A stretch of 64,000 nucleotides of DNA from SZUA-365 sp049663345 (lineage in GTDB: Bacteria; Bacteroidota; Ignavibacteria; SZUA-365), in the NCBI GenBank assembly GCA_049663345.1, contig JBATDG010000135.1:1-64000 (forward strand), written 5' to 3'. How positions within the stretch are numbered: the first letter of the stretch is position 1; every line of letters begins with the position of its first letter. Under the pieces are notes generated by a model, which had not been told where the DNA came from, ran no database searches, and saw only the letters and a list, made by a program, of their open reading frames with translations. The translations under genes were made by a program, and so were the position numbers. This document shows positions 1-8,169 of this stretch, in pieces.

Positions 1-43
1 CCGTTTGGACAGCCTCTTCGCGTTCTTTGTAGTTTGCTTGCGG

Positions 44-1258
44 TCAGCGAACAATCATCGTCTTTGTCGTGATCACACCGCCGCTGCTGAGTCTGTATAG
101 ATACATGCCGGGTGCGATTCCATCGGCGTTGAAGCGCGCGATGTGGCTGCCGGGGAGTACTTCGCTGTCGACAATCTTCGCCATCCTGCGGCCGAGCACA
201 TCAAACACCTCGAGGCGCACCGGCTGCGGCGTATCGATTCCGCTGAGCGTGAAGGGTATGACCGCTTCGCCATTGAGAGAAAGCGGATTGGGAATGTTTT
301 GTCCAAGTTCCAGCGAGAACGGCGCAGCCTGGCTGAGAGCGTACACGCCGGTTGTCGTGAGCGCGCGTTCTTTCAGTGAGGCTGCAGTCGTTTCGTTGCA
401 TGCGACGACCGAGATCTGCAGCTCATGCTCTGCCGCATCGGGTTCCGGCGTTTTGAATGCTACGGTGTGTTCCTCGAAACCGCGTCCCATGAAGTTGGCG
501 ATCTGAGTAAAAATGGACTGCAGGTCGTTGGCATTGGGAGTCAGGAAGTAACTGCCGCCTGTTTGCAGCGCGAGCTGCCGCATAATGGAATCATTGACGG
601 CAGCGCCAAGACCAATCGTGAACAAGCGGAAATTCAATTGCTGTGCGAGCTGGATAACCTCGGTTGGAGTGTGGGTGCTGCTGTTGTCGCCGCCGTCACT
701 GAGCAGCACCACGGCTTTCTTGGTATTGACGCCATGCGCGTAGAGCTCCATCAATCCTTCCCATGCTCCGTCATACACCGCTGTCGCACCTGTGGCAGGG
801 AGTGCGTCTACGGCGGCGTGCAGCATCGGTTTGATTGTGGTCATCTGCTGATAGTTGGTGACAACCTGGGTGAAGAACAGCACCGAGGCTTCATCGACGA
901 CGCCGTCCATGAAATCGACGAAGGCATGTCCCGCAATCTTTACCTGGGCATTCGCAGCGCCCATCATACTTCCGCTGGCATCGAGAACCAATACGGCGGA
1001 GAAAGGTGTACGCACCATCGGCGAAGAACTTTCGATGACATCGAAATCATTGACCGGCATTCCGTTGTCGGTGACGACCAGCTGGCTGCGGGAGAGATCA
1101 AACTGCGACTCGCCGTTGCAGCGGATGGAGACGGTAAATTGTGCGTTGGAATTTCCTCTCACCACATTCATCGTGGTGATGCGTGCCTCCGTCTGGGCGA
1201 AGGATGAAGCGGACATGAGCAGCAGTAATAGTGCTGCGATGGTAGAAATGCGTATCAT
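44..1258 (-). CDS. Secreted VWA-domain protein with T9SS sorting domain
   Basis: A signal peptide (about residues 1-21, ending in SSFA) is followed by a von Willebrand factor A domain (about 87-265) and a C-terminal T9SS sorting domain (about 325-404). The metal-ion-dependent adhesion site looks complete: DASGS at 93-97, a Thr near 159 in GATAVYD and an Asp near 188 in SDGGDN. The tail has the usual sorting-domain order: an N-x-PNP motif, the segment around DVLGRR, then GMYLYRL and a short basic end. An ATG 31 codons further upstream is possible, but the chosen ATG has a strong CAGGAGGAG ribosome site and begins the signal peptide. It is the last gene of a four-gene operon and a clear relative of the VWA lipoprotein before it. 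I infer a cell-surface adhesive or metal-dependent binding role; the ligand is unknown. Confidence 0.9.
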   Translation of the reverse strand: MIRISTIAALLLLLMSASSFAQTEARITTMNVVRGNSNAQFTVSIRCNGESQFDLSRSQLVVTDNGMPVNDFDVIESSSPMVRTPFSAVLVLDASGSMMGAANAQVKIAGHAFVDFMDGVVDEASVLFFTQVVTNYQQMTTIKPMLHAAVDALPATGATAVYDGAWEGLMELYAHGVNTKKAVVLLSDGGDNSSTHTPTEVIQLAQQLNFRLFTIGLGAAVNDSIMRQLALQTGGSYFLTPNANDLQSIFTQIANFMGRGFEEHTVAFKTPEPDAAEHELQISVVACNETTAASLKERALTTTGVYALSQAAPFSLELGQNIPNPLSLNGEAVIPFTLSGIDTPQPVRLEVFDVLGRRMAKIVDSEVLPGSHIARFNADGIAPGMYLYRLSSGGVITTKTMIVR

Positions 1259-1307
1259 GGACTCCTCCTGAAAATGCTCCTTTCCACGCGCAATGCGCAT
1301 TCCGTTG

Positions 1308-2048
1308 TCACGGTGTCTTAAGCGCATGTACGATCTCCCTACAGATATCATCTATGTTGGAAAGGAACGGTTGCGGAAAATGTTGCCCCCCGGTGGCCTG
1401 TGCAATGTTGCGCAGTACCAATTCCTGACTGGTTAAACTGAGCGCAATAGAAAATACAGGAATTTTTGCGCTCTGACCGAGTGAAGTGATTTTGTTTGGA
1501 GTACCCGTGGTACTTGAGTTATCATCGCTGTCCGTGATGATGACCACTGCCCTGCGTGCGTGTGTGGCTTTTGATTGAATTTCAAGCATGGCCTTGTAGA
1601 TGCCGTCCCACATGGCGGTGGCGCCATCCCTTGGAATTCTATCCACCGCTTCGCGCAGCAGCGAAACCTGTGACGTCAGCTTCTGGGCGATTGTCGCGGT
1701 CTGTGTGAAAAACACCACTACACCTTCGTCCGTCTCTCCGTCCAGCGAATCGAGTATGGCGTTGCAGCCGGCGCGAAACGCTTCAGCGGTCTGAGCGGTG
1801 ATGCTGCCGCTCGCATCAACCACGAGAGCGACAGAGAAATGGACCATATGTGCGGTGGTGTCGGTCGTCGTATCGGGTGGAAACACAACGGACACACTGC
1901 TGCCGATTTGCTCCGACAGCGGTATGGAAACGCGATCGACATACCGGTTGCGCGGCGTCGAAACGTCGAGGGGAGAATTACAGGCGCTGAAAAGCGAAGA
2001 CATCAGCACCGCAATAGTGAGAAAGCGGAAAAGGCGGAAAGAACGCAT
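1308..2048 (-). CDS. VWA-domain lipoprotein
   Basis: The N-terminus is a lipoprotein signal with lipobox LFSAC, so Cys23 should be acylated. One VWA domain fills nearly all the rest (about residues 70-240). MIDAS residues are visible: DASGS at 78-82, Thr144 in DGATAMWD and Asp173 in TDSDDN. The domain aligns with that of the downstream T9SS VWA protein along its length (shared FFTQ, GATA-x-x-D, DDNSS/GDNSS and TGG blocks), so the two are probably paralogues, one anchored by lipid and one exported by T9SS. The start codon lies 3 nt after the anti-sigma stop, which suggests translational coupling. Function is inferred as envelope binding or assembly. Confidence 0.88.
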   Translation of the reverse strand: MRSFRLFRFLTIAVLMSSLFSACNSPLDVSTPRNRYVDRVSIPLSEQIGSSVSVVFPPDTTTDTTAHMVHFSVALVVDASGSITAQTAEAFRAGCNAILDSLDGETDEGVVVFFTQTATIAQKLTSQVSLLREAVDRIPRDGATAMWDGIYKAMLEIQSKATHARRAVVIITDSDDNSSTTGTPNKITSLGQSAKIPVFSIALSLTSQELVLRNIAQATGGQHFPQPFLSNIDDICREIVHALKTP

Positions 2049-2051
2049 GCG

Positions 2052-3194
2052 TTAGAACTCGTAGGAAACGCCGTAGGTCATACCGATCTTGTTCGTACTG
2101 AACCAGTTGTTCTGGAAGCGATACATCAGCACGCTTCCCTCTGCACCCACGACCACGGCGATCCGGTCGAAGGGTTTGAATTTAATGCCCAGGGTAGCGC
2201 GGCCGAGAGGACCAAGGTCAAAGGCGCCGCCGGCCTGAAGCTGTGCGAATGGGTGGACGTGCGGGAGCAGAGGTTCTCCTGTAAACTGGTATACCGCCGT
2301 CGCCCAGTATGCCAGGGGATTCTGCTCGTACCGCACGGGCAACCCATATTCACTGCCGAAGAAATGCTGCGAGAAGGCCTCACGTCCGCCTTCGATTCCA
2401 ATCGCATGATGATCGCCAATTGCGTACATCACGCCCAGGTTCATATTGCTGAACCAGGAGTCCGTCTGTGACACAACTGTCGGCGAAGGATCGGAGCGCA
2501 TTGCGACATTGCGCGCATAAAACGTAATACCATCGGGATTCGGGATGAGATCGTAAAATTGTACCTGATCGGCACGCACGCGGCCGGGGGCTTCCGGTTC
2601 ACGCACGGCTTCGGCGAGAAGCTGCATGTCGCGCGGAGTCACTTCACGCACCTGTACCACTGCCGGCACGGATGCTGCAATCGGAGCGGGCGCAGCGAGA
2701 GGACTGCGATGCTGAACGGGATTCGCAGGAACGACGGGGAGGTCTGCAACCGGCGCAGATTCTTCAATCACGATGCTTCCAGAGGGAGCACTGACCACGC
2801 GTTCCACCACACTGCCGATCGTGTCGAAAGGCAGTGGAAATTGCAGATAGAGCATTACTGCAGCAATTGTAGCGAGTAAGGCAGAGGCTGCGCCAAATCC
2901 CATGGTCCGGTAGCTCGCTGCGGCTGCCGCCGTTGTAGCGGCTTTCGCCGTTGACGCGGGAATACTGAAACCGAGCGTCGCGAAAATGGCGGCACTGGCG
3001 GATGCCGGCGGAGTGAATGCCTCGATGTCATGCTGTATCGCCTTGCGAATGGCGATATGGTCCTGCATCTCAGCGCGCAGCTCCGAGCTGGAAGAAAGCT
3101 TGTTGAAAAGCATTTCTTCCTGTGGACCGCCTAATTCGCCGTCCATGAACGCATGAAGCATTCGTGAATCCATGTACTCGTTCGGGTTATTCAT
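2052..3194 (-). CDS. Transmembrane anti-sigma factor with beta-barrel-like C-terminal domain
   Basis: Residues 1-60 form a short acidic helical segment of zinc-less anti-sigma type (it contains HAFMDGELGG). One transmembrane helix follows at about 98-118, then a Pro/Ala-rich periplasmic linker to about 205. Residues 205-380 contain alternating aromatic and hydrophobic strands typical of small outer-membrane barrels and end in an aromatic residue (VSYEF). The gene starts 30 nt after the ECF sigma stop, with an AGGA ribosome site. Position and topology support anti-sigma function. The barrel-like end is inferred from strand pattern only; it could instead be a periplasmic beta-sandwich sensor. 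Comparable fusions of an anti-sigma segment to a porin-family barrel exist in Bacteroidota but are poorly characterised. Confidence 0.75.
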   Translation of the reverse strand: MNNPNEYMDSRMLHAFMDGELGGPQEEMLFNKLSSSSELRAEMQDHIAIRKAIQHDIEAFTPPASASAAIFATLGFSIPASTAKAATTAAAAASYRTMGFGAASALLATIAAVMLYLQFPLPFDTIGSVVERVVSAPSGSIVIEESAPVADLPVVPANPVQHRSPLAAPAPIAASVPAVVQVREVTPRDMQLLAEAVREPEAPGRVRADQVQFYDLIPNPDGITFYARNVAMRSDPSPTVVSQTDSWFSNMNLGVMYAIGDHHAIGIEGGREAFSQHFFGSEYGLPVRYEQNPLAYWATAVYQFTGEPLLPHVHPFAQLQAGGAFDLGPLGRATLGIKFKPFDRIAVVVGAEGSVLMYRFQNNWFSTNKIGMTYGVSYEF

Positions 3195-3224
3195 CGTCGT
3201 CTATCCTGGATGGTCACATAATCT

Positions 3225-3788
3225 CTAATCACAGAATTCTCCGATATACGGAGCTAAAATATCGCGGATCTTCTGTTTCGCGCGGAAAATTCGCACTTTC
3301 ACATTCGAAAGTGAGGAGTCAACGATTTCCGCGATTTCCGCATAACTGAGTCCTTCATATTCCCGCAGCACAAACACTTCTCGATATTCATCCGGGAGCA
3401 TTTCGAGTGCAGTGGTGATCAATTGCAGAAATTCCGTTTTCTCCGTTGTGGAAGGAAGCACGAGGGACTGATAATCCTCGAATTCCACTGTCTGTTTCTT
3501 GTTTCGCTTGCTGTTGAGACAAAGGTTTCGGGCGATTTTCAGCAGATAACCCGGTACATTTGTCATTTCGCGGTCTTTTTGAGCGCTTTCGTAGAAACGA
3601 ATGAAAGTCTCCTGATACACATCCTGGGCTTCGTCCCGCTGTCCGATAAATCGCAGACAGTATGCAAACACACGGCCTCCGTAACGGGCATAAAGCTCCG
3701 TGAAGGCTGCTTCCGCTTTCTCTTTTTCACCTGACAGGCGGTAAAACAGTTCAGCGTCCGGGGTATTGTCTGTCTTGTTTCCGGACAT
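3225..3788 (-). CDS. ECF (extracytoplasmic function) RNA polymerase sigma factor
   Basis: At 187 aa it has normal ECF length. Region 2 lies at about residues 25-95, with the DEAQDVYQETFIRFY core-binding block and an ARNLCLN motif. Region 4 lies at about 120-180, with LPDEYREVFVLREYEGLSYAEIAEI and the recognition helix around SNVKVRIFRAK. It is the first gene of the sigma / anti-sigma / VWA / VWA operon, so it probably directs transcription of its own operon and of other surface genes. The gene lies just downstream of a repeat-rich gap, so any autoregulated promoter should be in the first bases above its start. No conserved ECF promoter could be assigned by eye. Confidence 0.93.
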   Translation of the reverse strand: MSGNKTDNTPDAELFYRLSGEKEKAEAAFTELYARYGGRVFAYCLRFIGQRDEAQDVYQETFIRFYESAQKDREMTNVPGYLLKIARNLCLNSKRNKKQTVEFEDYQSLVLPSTTEKTEFLQLITTALEMLPDEYREVFVLREYEGLSYAEIAEIVDSSLSNVKVRIFRAKQKIRDILAPYIGEFCD

Positions 3789-3920
3789 TGCGACGGCGTA
3801 GAAAGGTTCAGGGTATCAGTGATTCATTCGCTAGTAGCAAGTTATACAGCGCACAAAGGTAATAACACTCCAATATAGGGAAGGTTACACCAAGGCCACA
3901 GGGAAAACAGGCGGTCGGCA

Positions 3921-3957
3921 CCCGCCTTCGTCCCGCTTCGCGGGACTTCGGCGCGGC
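3921..3957. repeat. GC-rich palindromic repeat, family A (copy 1)
   Basis: A 37-base unit centred on the hairpin GTCCCGC-TTC-GCGGGAC, flanked by CCTTCG and CTTCGG. It matches the unit inserted near position 61,000 (opposite orientation) at 36 of 37 bases. A more diverged copy lies near 23,150. It falls between the ECF sigma gene and a peptidase gene, within 570 bases that hold no gene. Confidence 0.85.
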
Positions 3958-3987
3958 GGGAGGAAGGAAAATCCCGTGTATTTCGAC

Positions 3988-4071
3988 CGTGATCGAGCCA
4001 ACGGCTTGATCACGCAACCACCGGCGTATCCCGGCTGCTGTGACGTAGGGGCGAGCCAACGGCTCGGCCCC
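3988..4071. repeat. Two related REP-like hairpins sharing the loop GAGCCAACGGCT
   Basis: The first hairpin (3988-4014) pairs CGTGATC with GATCACG and continues through AGCC/GGCT to a three-base AAC loop. The second (4048-4071) pairs GGGGC-GAGCC with GGCTC-G-GCCCC around the same AAC loop and begins GTAGGGGCG. They share the inner core but have different outer stems. The GTAGGGGCG start recurs near 63,735, next to a transposase fragment. No gene is convincing on either strand here. Confidence 0.75.
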
Positions 4072-4121
4072 GGTGTCGCTCGGCCATGTCAGTCCCACGG
4101 CACGGGGCAGGACGCTGGACG

Positions 4122-4256
4122 CAAAAAAAGCCCTGAAAGGGCGGTAGATCATAGCCCAGGCCGTAACCACGGCGAAGCGCCGCGAAGCGGTGCGGAGACG
4201 GGTCAGGCCTGGGATCGGAGCAAGGCACAAACCCTATCCCCGTCCTGAAAGGACGA
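4122..4256. repeat. Structured repeat with GCCCT-GAA-AGGGC type hairpins
   Basis: Two mini-hairpins with identical GAA loops, GCCCT-GAA-AGGGC (4130-4142) and GTCCT-GAA-AGGAC (4242-4254), bracket a larger stem in which CCCAGGCC (4155-4162) pairs with GGCCTGGG (4206-4213). It resembles widely dispersed repeat units of environmental genomes that are often mistranslated as small hypothetical proteins. It could be a mobile hairpin or a structured RNA. Confidence 0.7.
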
Positions 4257-4358
4257 CACAACCGCACGAGGCAGAACGCACGAATCGGAATTCCCCCTGC
4301 AGTGTCGTAATTTATTGGTTATTCGCAGCTGTATGCTGAATCATAACCGGAGGTTTAC

Positions 4359-6047
4359 ATGTATCGTTTGCGTGTCATTCTGCCGGCCCTCGTGTTGTTG
4401 GGCCTGCTATCATCCTGCGGAACATCGGAGAAGGAACGCATGACTGAAGAATTCAAGACATTTCTGAAGAGCTACGAAAGCAAAGTCATTCCCCTGAGCA
4501 AGGACGCCGCCCTGGCCTATTTCGACGCAACCATCTCAGGGAAAGAAGAGGATTATACTCATGCGGCGGACCTCGAAGTGGCACTGACTAAAGTCTATGC
4601 CGATAAGAAGGATTTCGCAACGCTCAAGCGCATCCGCGACGCGAAAGCGCTCACGGATCCTATGCTGCAGAGGCAGCTCGACGTGATCTATCTTTCATAC
4701 CTCGAAAAACAGATCGACGAGAAAAAACTCGAGGATATGATCCGTTTGCAGAATGAGAATGAAAAGAAATTCTCGACTTTCCGCGCCGTAGTGAACGGCA
4801 AGCAGCTCACCGACAATGAGATCGAGGAGATTCTGCGCACCTCGACGAACAGCACAGAGCTTGAGGCGGCGTGGACCGCCAGCAAGGAAATCGGCAAGGT
4901 CGCAGCACCCGATGTACTGCGCCTCGTGCGCATGCGCAATGCTGCCGCGCGCGAACTCGGCTTCGACAACTACCATACCATGCAGTTGGAAATGAGCGAA
5001 CAGAACCCCGAAGAAATCGCTGCGCTGTTTGATGAGCTCGATGAACTCACCGCCCCGACTTTCGCCCAGCTGAAAGCTGATATGGATGCCAATCTTGCCA
5101 AGCGCTGCAACGTCGCAGTGGAAAATTTGATGCCGTGGCATTATCAGAACCGCTTCTTCCAGGAAGCGCCGAAGATTTATGACGTTGATCTCGATGTGTT
5201 CTACAAGGACAAGGATATAGTCGCGCTGGCAGAGAAATATTATGCGGGACTCAACCTTCCGATCGAGGATCTGGTTGCGAAAAGCGACCTCTTCGAGAAA
5301 GAAGGGAAGTATCAGCACGCCTATTGCACCGACATTGATCGCGAAGGCGACGTGCGCGTGGTCTGCAACATCAAACCCTCGTATAATTGGATGAACACCA
5401 CGCTGCATGAATATGGCCACGCGGTGTATGATAAATTCAACGACCGTACCGTGCCGTATTCACTCCGCGAACCTGCGCATACCTTCACCACCGAAGCAAT
5501 CGCGATGATGTTCGGCCGCCTGGCAAGCAATCCTTCCTGGCTCGAACAGGTTGCGGGCGTTCCTGCCGATCAGGTGGAGAAAGTGGCCGATGAGATGTTT
5601 CAGTCCCTCCGCCTCGAGCAGATGGTGTTCAGCCGCTGGGCGCAGGTGATGTACCGCTTCGAGAAAGCCATGTATGAGGATCCCGAGCAGGATCTTAATG
5701 CCTTGTGGTGGCAGCTGGTAGAAAAATACCAGATGATCCGGAAACCTGAAGGACGCAACAGTCCCGACTGGGCATCTAAAATTCACGTGGCTCTTTATCC
5801 GGCGTACTACCACAACTATCTGATGGGCGAACTCCTCGCCTCCCAGCTGCATGCGCATGTCTGCACGAAGATTCTCAAATCCGAGAATTCCCGCCGCGAG
5901 GCGTATGTCGGCCGCACCGAGGTTGGAACCTTCCTCATCGACAATATCTTTAAGCCGGGCCGCACGATGCTGTGGAATGACATGGTCGAAAACGCTACCG
6001 GCGAGAGGCTCACTGCGAAATACTACGCCGCTCAATTCGTGAATTGA
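4359..6047 (+). CDS. M2/M3-like zinc metallopeptidase lipoprotein
   Basis: A lipoprotein signal (LLSSC, Cys20) precedes a long helical gluzincin domain. The zinc site is HEYGH at 350-354, with Glu379 (in FTTEAIAMM) a likely third ligand 25 residues on. The segment PWHYQNRFFQEAPKIYDVDL and the overall fold resemble peptidase family M2 (angiotensin-converting-enzyme-like peptidyl dipeptidases) more than M3. At 562 aa the length fits a single catalytic unit. The ATG follows a GGAGG site at good distance. It should release dipeptides or small peptides at the envelope. The choice between M2 and M3 is less certain than the metallopeptidase call. Its stop is nine bases from that of the convergent next gene. 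Confidence 0.88.
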   Translation: MYRLRVILPALVLLGLLSSCGTSEKERMTEEFKTFLKSYESKVIPLSKDAALAYFDATISGKEEDYTHAADLEVALTKVYADKKDFATLKRIRDAKALTDPMLQRQLDVIYLSYLEKQIDEKKLEDMIRLQNENEKKFSTFRAVVNGKQLTDNEIEEILRTSTNSTELEAAWTASKEIGKVAAPDVLRLVRMRNAAARELGFDNYHTMQLEMSEQNPEEIAALFDELDELTAPTFAQLKADMDANLAKRCNVAVENLMPWHYQNRFFQEAPKIYDVDLDVFYKDKDIVALAEKYYAGLNLPIEDLVAKSDLFEKEGKYQHAYCTDIDREGDVRVVCNIKPSYNWMNTTLHEYGHAVYDKFNDRTVPYSLREPAHTFTTEAIAMMFGRLASNPSWLEQVAGVPADQVEKVADEMFQSLRLEQMVFSRWAQVMYRFEKAMYEDPEQDLNALWWQLVEKYQMIRKPEGRNSPDWASKIHVALYPAYYHNYLMGELLASQLHAHVCTKILKSENSRREAYVGRTEVGTFLIDNIFKPGRTMLWNDMVENATGERLTAKYYAAQFVN

Positions 6048-6056
6048 CCCCGGAGG

Positions 6057-7895
6057 CTAGTGCATGATTAGCAGCTTGTCCTGCAGCATTGAAGAGGTAG
6101 CACTCAGGCGATAGACATACATGCCATTGGGTAAGGACGATGAAAGGACGGCACTATACCGTCCTTTCTCCATATATCCCTCGGCAAGAGTCGCGACTTC
6201 GCGTCCAATCATATCATGCACGGTGAGACGAATATCCATCCCACTGCGCAGTTCGAAGGAGATCGTGGTTGATGCGCCTGATGGATTTGGCCAGGCCGGC
6301 AGCAGACGCATTTGTTCGTCTCCGAAGTACGGCCTGTCAGCGAGCCCTTCGACACCCACCGGCTCACCCAAGGTATAGAATGAGATCGATGATGGATAGT
6401 CACCGCCAATGATAAACGTGTTAATGGAAGGGTCGACAGGGCCCAGCACGTAGTTGCCGAAATTCAATGTTTGATCCGGGATAAGCGCGGTACCGGCATG
6501 TACCAGTGCTTCGATGAGATGTCCCGCCTTCACGGTGTGCAGAAGACCTGTCAGCTCGAAATCCATGCCTCGTTCCCCGATGGTAGCAAGCGACTGACGG
6601 TGACCGCGGCACATGGGTGTGCGGCGCCCTGTAACCGGATCGACATCGTACAGCGTCACATTCATCTGATAATGCTTGCCCGTGGCGTTGACGCGCAAAT
6701 ACGCCTTTCCCGGGGGTGGGAGGATGGTAATCGGAGAAAGGAGGGGCTGCGTGCGAAATGAAATCGGGGTAGAACCTAATACGTTGACGTAGGGAATAGC
6801 GTACTCACTTCGATTGATGGACCGGCTCGATGTGAGGTCTCGAGCATCGAAATAGAGCGTCGTCCGGTACATTCCACTAGGAAGAGGATCGCCGGGCTGC
6901 AGCCATTGATCCGTGTCGGATGCAGAATAGGACCGTGCTTCTCCGGTTCCACCGTCGAAAAATACTACTTCGCTGTCGGGAGACGCTACGGTGGCCAGGC
7001 TGGCGTCATCTTTAAGCCAGAATCCCAGCCACCGGTCGAGCACACCCAGAACGTATTGTTCCTGAGCTGGATCCGGCGGAAGGGCATGTCCCCCGGGATA
7101 CAGCACGATACGTTTTGGTGCGGATATGGCATCGAACTGCCGGAGCGCTGCATTCTGATTAAAGAAGCCGTCGTGGTAGCTGACGAAAATGGCGGTGGGC
7201 GTGCTTACACCGCTCTCGAAAGAGTTCGTTGAATGGTCGCGCAGATAAGGTCGGATTTCGGTATAGTTTCCGCTCTCCCGCGCAACACGCAGCAGCGTCG
7301 CCACAGTCGGTTCGAAGCGCACATCGGGTGTCATTGTCGCGATGGCGAAGGTCCAATTGAGCGCATCATTCTCCAGCCAGTTTTCCTCCGCCCGACCATT
7401 GGCGATGATCGACCCGACGCATCGCACGCCCATGTTGTAGGCCGCCGCATTCCATGCATGCAATCCGCCCTGTGAAGCACCGACCACAGCCACGCGTTCC
7501 GCGTTGACTCCGCGAAGCTGCTTGGTGAAGTCAATATTTTCCTGCAGATCATCAAGGATGCGGGGAGCGGTGAAGAATTCGAAGAGTCCTTCCGAATTTC
7601 CCTGACCGCGCACCGAGTATGCAGTCGCGGCATAACCCAAAGCTGCGAAGCTGATAGCCAATGAACGGTTGTTGTTCTTCGATCCCGCAAAACCATGAAC
7701 GAGAAGAATTGCCGGATATCCACCTGCCGGCGGCGGAGTATTGGGAAGTACGTAAAGCGCATCGAGCTTCACGCCGTCGCTCATCACAAGCATCGTGTCG
7801 ATCACCGATTGCGCGGTGGCAACCTGCGTAAAAACGAGGGAGAGCAGCAGAATTGCCGAAAACCTGGCGATGCTTAACGGACCATGCTTAGTCAT
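6057..7895 (-). CDS. Secreted S15/CocE-like alpha/beta hydrolase with T9SS sorting domain
   Basis: A signal peptide (to about residue 29, VATAQ) is followed by an alpha/beta-hydrolase domain with oxyanion region LVHGFAG, nucleophile Ser141 in GASQGG, probable acid Asp242 in SYHDG and base His270 in GGHA. A beta-rich region (about 300-520) resembles the jelly-roll that follows the catalytic domain in X-Pro dipeptidyl-peptidase/cocaine-esterase proteins (family S15). A T9SS sorting domain ends the protein: PNPSGASTTISFELR, then GREVATLAEG and GMYVYRL. I infer an extracellular peptidase or esterase; substrate cannot be read from sequence. It is transcribed convergently with the preceding metallopeptidase. 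Confidence 0.85.
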   Translation of the reverse strand: MTKHGPLSIARFSAILLLSLVFTQVATAQSVIDTMLVMSDGVKLDALYVLPNTPPPAGGYPAILLVHGFAGSKNNNRSLAISFAALGYAATAYSVRGQGNSEGLFEFFTAPRILDDLQENIDFTKQLRGVNAERVAVVGASQGGLHAWNAAAYNMGVRCVGSIIANGRAEENWLENDALNWTFAIATMTPDVRFEPTVATLLRVARESGNYTEIRPYLRDHSTNSFESGVSTPTAIFVSYHDGFFNQNAALRQFDAISAPKRIVLYPGGHALPPDPAQEQYVLGVLDRWLGFWLKDDASLATVASPDSEVVFFDGGTGEARSYSASDTDQWLQPGDPLPSGMYRTTLYFDARDLTSSRSINRSEYAIPYVNVLGSTPISFRTQPLLSPITILPPPGKAYLRVNATGKHYQMNVTLYDVDPVTGRRTPMCRGHRQSLATIGERGMDFELTGLLHTVKAGHLIEALVHAGTALIPDQTLNFGNYVLGPVDPSINTFIIGGDYPSSISFYTLGEPVGVEGLADRPYFGDEQMRLLPAWPNPSGASTTISFELRSGMDIRLTVHDMIGREVATLAEGYMEKGRYSAVLSSSLPNGMYVYRLSATSSMLQDKLLIMH

Positions 7896-8169
7896 TGGGA
7901 TTCCCGTTGATAGAAAATCGCAGTAATTGAAGAAAAAAAATACGTCTATTCAAGCTCAAACGCCACGGCGCTAGGGAAACGGCCGCCGATGAGCCCACGA
8001 ACGAAGATTTCCTTCGCCGATACAACAAAGCCGCGCTATCCCCTGCAGCGATGCCGTTTTGCAGAAGCGCCTTTGCCATCTTGTCGCCACCGGCTCTTTT
8101 TCCGTATCTTGAATGATGCAGCCCCGGGGCTGCAGCTACATGTACGCGCATCACTGGAGGCTTGAAGCC
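7896..8169. other. Divergent intergenic region with a 16-base perfect palindrome
   Basis: This gap holds the promoters of the minus-strand S15-like hydrolase and the plus-strand S46 peptidase. A perfect palindrome, GCAGCCCCGGGGCTGC, lies at 8118-8133, about 37 bases before the S46 start codon, inside its likely leader. A GGAGG ribosome site follows at 8155-8159. Short reading frames here resemble no known protein. Confidence 0.5.

Noticed and set aside
425..1207. 260-codon open frame on the plus strand opposite the VWA/T9SS gene
   Set aside because: It mirrors a gene with complete domains, has no signal, domain or ribosome site, and its composition (many Arg, His, Cys) is that of an antisense frame in GC-rich DNA.
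3808..4230. 140-codon minus-strand open frame in the repeat island
   Set aside because: It is made of hairpin repeats read as protein; similar frames from such repeats are commonly mis-annotated as hypothetical proteins.
7888..8154. 88-codon minus-strand frame upstream of the S46 gene
   Set aside because: It spans a divergent promoter region and a palindrome, and resembles no known protein; no coding signal beyond being open.
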